This document shows, piece after piece, positions 61,343 through 64,000 of a stretch of DNA of 64,000 nt; the first letter of the stretch is position 1; each line of letters starts with the position of its first letter. Made by a program: the position numbers and the translations under genes. This DNA comes from Paenibacillus sp. TCA20 (GTDB taxonomy: Bacteria; Bacillota; Bacilli; Paenibacillales; Paenibacillaceae). The stretch is taken from the NCBI RefSeq assembly GCF_000732325.1, contig NZ_BBIW01000004.1:62001-126000 (forward strand), given 5' to 3'. The notes under the pieces were generated by a model. That model did not search any database. It saw only the letters and a list, made by a program, of their open reading frames with translations, and was not told the DNA's origin.

Positions 61343-62593
61343 ATGGTTAAACAGACGAAAAAAGCCGCAGCATGGTCGCTTGTTATTATGGGTGCTGGGT
61401 TCGCAGCATCGCTGCCCTTTCAAGATAGTACGGTTGGTAAGATGCTTGTCGGTTCCTTTGAAGCCGGACTCGTTGGCGGGCTTGCTGACTGGTTTGCAGT
61501 CACGGCCCTCTTTCGCCATCCACTGGGACTCAAAATACCACATACGGCGCTGCTCCCGAAGAACCGTAAGAAAATTACGGAGGCCCTCGTATCTGCAGTA
61601 GAGAACAATCTGCTGAACAAAGACAGCATTGCTGCCAAGATTGCCGAAATGCCGGTGTCACAAATGATCCTGGAGATGGCAGAGAAAGAGCTTCATACGA
61701 CGACAACACATGAGGCGATTGATAAGCTTGCCAAACGTATCGTTTCATCATTACCGCTGGAGAAGATCGCACCACTTGTTGCCGAAGAGCTTAAGCGTCA
61801 GGTGGAACGTATAGAGATGGAGCCGCTGCTGTCGAAGGCAGAGCAGTATATTACGAGTAAGGGATACGACCGTATGGCTCTGGACTACGGACTTGATCAG
61901 GCAGAGGCGTGGCTCGTTAAACCGGATACCCAATATACACTCGGCGAAATAGGGATGAGGGCGCTGAACTCCCTGCAGGTTAACGGTCTGATGCAGTTTG
62001 CTCTGAATGCACTCATGGGATATTTGAATGAGGAACGGCTGGGAGGTATTCTTCAGCGCTTCCTGTATGATCAGGTACAGGATTTGAAGTATGAAGGTCA
62101 CCCTCGCAGACACAGTGCATTAAATGCTATTCGCGTACAGGTCCAGCGTTTAGCGCACAGCAAGAAGGTTGCAAGCGGTCTTGAAGAGTGGAAGAATTCC
62201 GTGCTTCAGAACTGGGACGCAGAATCAGCTGTGTTGAGCAAGCTGGTGGAATTCCGAGAACAGATGCTGGGTTATATGGAAGATGGAAGCTACGTAGAGA
62301 AGCAGCTTATTCCGGTCATTTCATCCCTTGTTGCTGAGGTGAAAGAGGATGCTGAGCTTCTGGAACGCATCAACCAGAAGATTGTAGTCAGCGTAACGAC
62401 CTTGCTGGAGCGTAATCATTCCAAGATCGGCCAGCTCGTACGTGAGAATATCGATAAGATGGATAACAAAACCCTAATTGCCATGATGGAGGATAAGCTC
62501 GGTGAGGATCTGCAGTGGATTCGGATTAACGGTGCGGTGACCGGTTTCATGATCGGGATTGTTCTGACTGCATTGCAGCTGGCACTGGCCTAA
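61343..62593 (+). CDS. DUF445 family membrane protein
   Basis: A 416-residue protein with an N-terminal membrane helix (AAWSLVIMGAGFAASLPF), the family motif GGLADWFAVTALFRHPLGLKIPHTALLP (in parts), a long charged helical middle region and a C-terminal membrane helix (GAVTGFMIGIVLTALQLAL). This is the DUF445 (YheB/YtaB-like) pattern. Function is unknown. The start is the ATG after AAGGAG; a TTG six codons before overlaps the site. Confidence 0.88.
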   Translation: MVKQTKKAAAWSLVIMGAGFAASLPFQDSTVGKMLVGSFEAGLVGGLADWFAVTALFRHPLGLKIPHTALLPKNRKKITEALVSAVENNLLNKDSIAAKIAEMPVSQMILEMAEKELHTTTTHEAIDKLAKRIVSSLPLEKIAPLVAEELKRQVERIEMEPLLSKAEQYITSKGYDRMALDYGLDQAEAWLVKPDTQYTLGEIGMRALNSLQVNGLMQFALNALMGYLNEERLGGILQRFLYDQVQDLKYEGHPRRHSALNAIRVQVQRLAHSKKVASGLEEWKNSVLQNWDAESAVLSKLVEFREQMLGYMEDGSYVEKQLIPVISSLVAEVKEDAELLERINQKIVVSVTTLLERNHSKIGQLVRENIDKMDNKTLIAMMEDKLGEDLQWIRINGAVTGFMIGIVLTALQLALA

Positions 62594-62616
62594 TCGATTT
62601 TGGCGCTATATAAGTT

Positions 62617-62656
62617 AAACAGCTGTTTCCTGCATTCAGGAGACAGCTGTTTTTAA
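62617..62656 (+). terminator. Terminator after DUF445 gene
   Basis: A 16-bp stem AAACAGCTGTTTCCTG / CAGGAGACAGCTGTTT with one G-U pair, loop CATT, then TT and AT-rich sequence. Confidence 0.75.
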
Positions 62657-62720
62657 TAGGGTGTACAAGATCAACACATTCGCGAGTTAAAGAATGGGTC
62701 TTGTATGAACTTTGTATATT

Positions 62721-63377
62721 TTAATTCTGAAAATCACGCTCGATCCAGCCCTGCTCCAGGGCATACCTCGTGAGCTGGACACGATTCTCCAGCTGGAGCT
62801 TCTGTAAAATATTTTTGAGATGATTCTTCACCGTCTGATCCGAAATCCCGAGTCGGTCGGCGATCTCCCGATTGGTCCTGCCAGAGGCAACCCAGTTCAG
62901 AATTTCCCGTTCTCGGGTGGTCAGCGGTGTGCTGCCATCGTCTCTCTTCTTGGTCTTCGGAAACTCCTGCAATATGCGGTAGGCCAGCTCCGGGTTAACC
63001 GGGGCTTCGTCACTGACAACAGCCTTTAGATATTCCAGCCAGGTTGAGGAGGACAAGTTCTTGAACAGGTATCCTTGCGCTCCTTGTTTGAGTGCTTCGA
63101 ACAGATGTGTCACATCATCGGAGACCGTTACCATCACGATGATCACATACGGGTAGCGCTGCTTGATTGCCCGTGTTGTCTCCAGTCCGTCCATTCCTGG
63201 CATGCGGATATCCATGAGGATGAGGTCCGGCATCCATTCCTCGGTCAACACCAGTGCTTCTTCACCGCTTGATGCGGTAGCTACAATATCAAACAGCGGC
63301 TCCTCCGATAATATCGACTCCATGGCAGCTCTGGCATGGGCTGAATCGTCGACAATAAGTACGCGTGTCTTGTTCAT
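62721..63377 (-). CDS. NarL/LuxR family response regulator
   Basis: A 218-residue response regulator. The receiver has DD near the N-terminus (IVDDSAHARA), the phosphorylated Asp in LILMDIRMPGMDG and the Lys in LFKNLSS. The LuxR-type helix-turn-helix is LTTREREILNWVASGRTNREIADRLGISDQTVKNHL (in parts) at about residues 150-205. It overlaps the histidine kinase gene by four bases (ATGA), so they form a two-component system of the LiaRS/DegSU type. Targets are unknown. Confidence 0.93.
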   Translation of the reverse strand: MNKTRVLIVDDSAHARAAMESILSEEPLFDIVATASSGEEALVLTEEWMPDLILMDIRMPGMDGLETTRAIKQRYPYVIIVMVTVSDDVTHLFEALKQGAQGYLFKNLSSSTWLEYLKAVVSDEAPVNPELAYRILQEFPKTKKRDDGSTPLTTREREILNWVASGRTNREIADRLGISDQTVKNHLKNILQKLQLENRVQLTRYALEQGWIERDFQN

Positions 63378-64000
63378 GAAGCGTCCTCTCCTTTGATAAT
63401 CTGCATGCAGGTTCCGTGGCCCTCCATGTTGCTGAAGTGAAATCTCCAGCCCATTTCCTCCGCACGACCTCTCGTTATTCGAAGCCCGTATCGGCCCTTG
63501 CGCTGCTCCGGATCGCCAGTATAGCCAATTCCGTCATCTGTAATGGACACCTTCCAATGCTCCTTATTTCCTGTTCCTGTTATCGAGATTGTGCTGGCAT
63601 TGGCATGCTTGCGAATGTTTAGAATAGCTTCCCGAATACAGGCAATGAGCTCGACATGTTCTTTGGTCGTGAGCGCTTCATCCGAGAGCTTCCATTGAAT
63701 ACGGGAAACATATCTGCCGTCTGCAACCATATCCTCGATCTGTCTGAGCAGCTGCTGAGGTGAATCGGCATGGTTCTCTTCGCTGTGAGGAACTCTCAGC
63801 TGGGCAATCGCTTGTCTGGCATAGTGATGCACTTCGTGTACGGTTTTTCTAACATCCTGCAGTTCGCCTTCGTTAGGAGTGCCTGTCAGTTTACGTTCGG
63901 CTTTATCAAGCTGAACAGACAGCAGGAACAAAGACTGGGCTATGCCATCATGCAATTCTCGTGCCAGATGCTCCCTGGCTTCCAGCGCAGATTTTGCTGC
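63374..64000 (-). CDS. Sensor histidine kinase, C-terminal part
   Basis: The frame is open to the end of the window, so the N-terminal sensor is missing. The visible 208 residues include the dimerisation and phosphoacceptor motif LARELHDGIAQSL of HisKA_3 and the ATPase domain with NIRKHANA, DDGIGY and GRYGLRITRGRAEEMGW. It is the cognate kinase of the NarL-type regulator, which it overlaps by four bases. What it senses lies outside the window. Confidence 0.92.
   Translation of the reverse strand, partial: AAKSALEAREHLARELHDGIAQSLFLLSVQLDKAERKLTGTPNEGELQDVRKTVHEVHHYARQAIAQLRVPHSEENHADSPQQLLRQIEDMVADGRYVSRIQWKLSDEALTTKEHVELIACIREAILNIRKHANASTISITGTGNKEHWKVSITDDGIGYTGDPEQRKGRYGLRITRGRAEEMGWRFHFSNMEGHGTCMQIIKGEDAS

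Overview
The window looks like chromosomal DNA of a Paenibacillus-type Firmicute. This is inferred from AGGAGG-type ribosome binding sites, LplA/LplB/LplC-type carbohydrate transporters beside a large membrane-bound AraC regulator, a bacterial nitric oxide synthase, PadR/DUF1700/DUF4097 genes and many lipoprotein signals. No rRNA, tRNA, CRISPR array, phage or transposase gene was found. Most of the window is ordinary metabolic and transport DNA, and most operons end in clear hairpin-plus-T terminators.

Layout. 0-6.3 kb: end of a lipid kinase gene, a TetR regulator divergent from an MMPL exporter (with a candidate operator on its promoter), a nucleoside hydrolase and two small conserved genes. 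6.3-13.6 kb: a PotABCD-like ABC operon with a nucleoside hydrolase gene inside it, preceded by a possible leader peptide and attenuator; then five tandem 79-bp repeats, a G-rich structured leader and adenine deaminase. Together these suggest uptake and salvage of a purine (nucleo)side. 13.6-18 kb: remnant of a type I toxin-antitoxin locus, a HAD phosphatase, Dps, nitric oxide synthase and arginase. 18-22 kb: a canonical potABCD polyamine operon. 22-29.3 kb: nitroreductase; an envelope acylation cassette (MBOAT, SGNH protein and a 60-residue DltX-like peptide ending FIYMNF) with no dltA or dltC nearby; aldo/keto reductase, two membrane proteins and an AraC regulator. 29.4-38.6 kb: an SDR gene broken by an in-frame TGA, three paralogous FAD oxidoreductases and a fourth fused to a Rieske domain, interrupted by a PadR-DUF1700-DUF4097 operon and a YrhK-like gene.

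38.9-47.8 kb: a glycan-uptake locus (solute-binding protein, two permeases, GH88 hydrolase, YesS-like regulator, second solute-binding protein). 47.9-52.3 kb: an MHYT-PAS-GGDEF-EAL protein facing a glutamine-type ABC operon whose permease gene is cut short. 52.6-54.3 kb: GH28 pectinase. 54.4-60.5 kb: nikR, a 71-residue unknown and nikABCDE, with a 28-bp palindrome on the nikA promoter that fits NikR geometry; nikB has a -1 frameshift. 60.6-64 kb: cupin, DUF445 membrane protein, and a NarL-type response regulator with its histidine kinase running off the end.

The most interesting items are the DltX-like tripartite acylation cassette, the putative purine importer with its attenuator, the NikR operator, a recurring ATGAAATNGATTCAT-type palindrome near redox genes, and four damaged genes or remnants (SDR, nikB, glutamine permease, holin-like toxin).
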